NCBI GenBank assembly: GCA_020861205.1
Contig: JAJBSY010000301.1
Coordinates: 1 to 5,547, forward strand
Length of the DNA stretch: 5,547 bases
Direction of reading: 5' to 3'
DNA from: Deltaproteobacteria bacterium
Lineage (GTDB): Bacteria > Desulfobacterota > Desulfovibrionia > Desulfovibrionales > Desulfovibrionaceae
Positions 5,283 through 5,547 of the stretch are shown here, in pieces. Both the position numbers and the translations under genes were made by a program. The notes under the pieces were generated by a model. That model worked only from the letters and a program-made list of their open reading frames with translations. It was not told the DNA's origin and ran no database searches. Every line of letters begins with the position of its first letter. Positions within the stretch are counted from its first letter, which is position 1.

Positions 5283-5547
5283 ATGGGTATCCTGCATTCA
5301 TTCGACCTGACCGGAAAAACAGCCTTGGTGACCGGCGGAACACGCGGAATCGGCCTGGCCCTCGCCACGGCGTTGGGCGAGGCCGGGGCGAGGGTGGCGT
5401 TTACCGGCACCCGTCAAAAAGGGGTGGAGAACGCTCTCGCCCTTTACGCGGAAAAAAACATCGCCGCGCGCGGGTATGTTTTCGACGTTTCGGACGAAAC
5501 GGCCGTGGCGGCGAATATGGCCGCGGTGCACGAGCATCTCGGCGCCG
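5283..5547 (+). CDS. Short-chain dehydrogenase/reductase, gluconate 5-dehydrogenase-like, N-terminal part
   Basis: The first 88 residues of a classical SDR oxidoreductase are visible; the gene continues beyond the right edge. The opening FDLTGKTALVTGGTRGIGLALA contains the Rossmann cofactor motif TGGTRGIG (17-24). GTR at 42-44 closes the second strand, where a basic residue often goes with NADP preference. FDVSD (67-71) supplies the conserved acidic residue near the adenine. The FDLTGK lead-in recalls gluconate 5-dehydrogenase and related 2-keto-sugar reductases, but the catalytic Ser-Tyr-Lys lies outside the window, so the substrate is open. ATG 5283 has AGGAG 5 nt upstream. The gene is divergent from GNAT and sits behind a strong inverted repeat. 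It may start another catabolic operon. Confidence 0.85.
   Translation, partial: MGILHSFDLTGKTALVTGGTRGIGLALATALGEAGARVAFTGTRQKGVENALALYAEKNIAARGYVFDVSDETAVAANMAAVHEHLGA

Noticed and set aside
4949..5410. A minus-strand frame through the divergent intergenic region
   Set aside because: It is antisense to the short-chain dehydrogenase start, has no domain and ends just inside the GNAT start. Compositional open frame is the simplest reading.

Overview
This is a GC-rich bacterial window with strong AGGAGG-type ribosome binding sites and some GTG starts. It reads as an accessory carbon-catabolism locus. The sequence alone does not fix the organism. A high-GC, possibly anaerobic proteobacterium (for example Desulfovibrio-like) is only a guess. 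No rRNA, tRNA, CRISPR array or insertion sequence was seen.

Layout: five genes lie on the minus strand and one on the plus strand. From the right edge leftward, a plus-strand short-chain dehydrogenase (from 5283, cut by the window end) diverges from a minus-strand GNAT N-acetyltransferase (4964-4386). Next on the minus strand is a CoA-acylating aldehyde dehydrogenase of the methylmalonate-semialdehyde dehydrogenase family (4133-2613), closed by a hairpin terminator (2547-2572). After a gap of about 300 bp comes a tight three-gene unit for a thiamine-diphosphate 2-oxo-acid/acetoin dehydrogenase complex. It comprises E1-alpha (2305-1313), E1-beta (1316-333, overlapping by 4 nt) and the lipoyl-bearing start of E2 (323 to beyond base 1).

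How the genes may work together: the E1 pair most resembles acetoin dehydrogenase (AcoA/AcoB). Such a complex cleaves acetoin into acetyl-CoA and acetaldehyde. The neighbouring aldehyde dehydrogenase belongs to the only well-known ALDH family that transfers the acyl group to CoA, so it could capture the released aldehyde as a second acyl-CoA. This is inference. The dehydrogenase may instead serve inositol, valine or another semialdehyde, and its separate terminator shows it is not strictly co-transcribed with the complex.

The most unusual non-coding signal is a roughly 100-bp dispersed repeat present twice in the same orientation (2386-2486 and 5059-5162). It lies upstream of the E1-alpha gene and again between the GNAT and dehydrogenase genes. 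Both copies keep a central hairpin although the bases have diverged. The aldehyde dehydrogenase leader also holds a palindrome inside its putative promoter, two mutually exclusive small hairpins and a further hairpin near the start codon.
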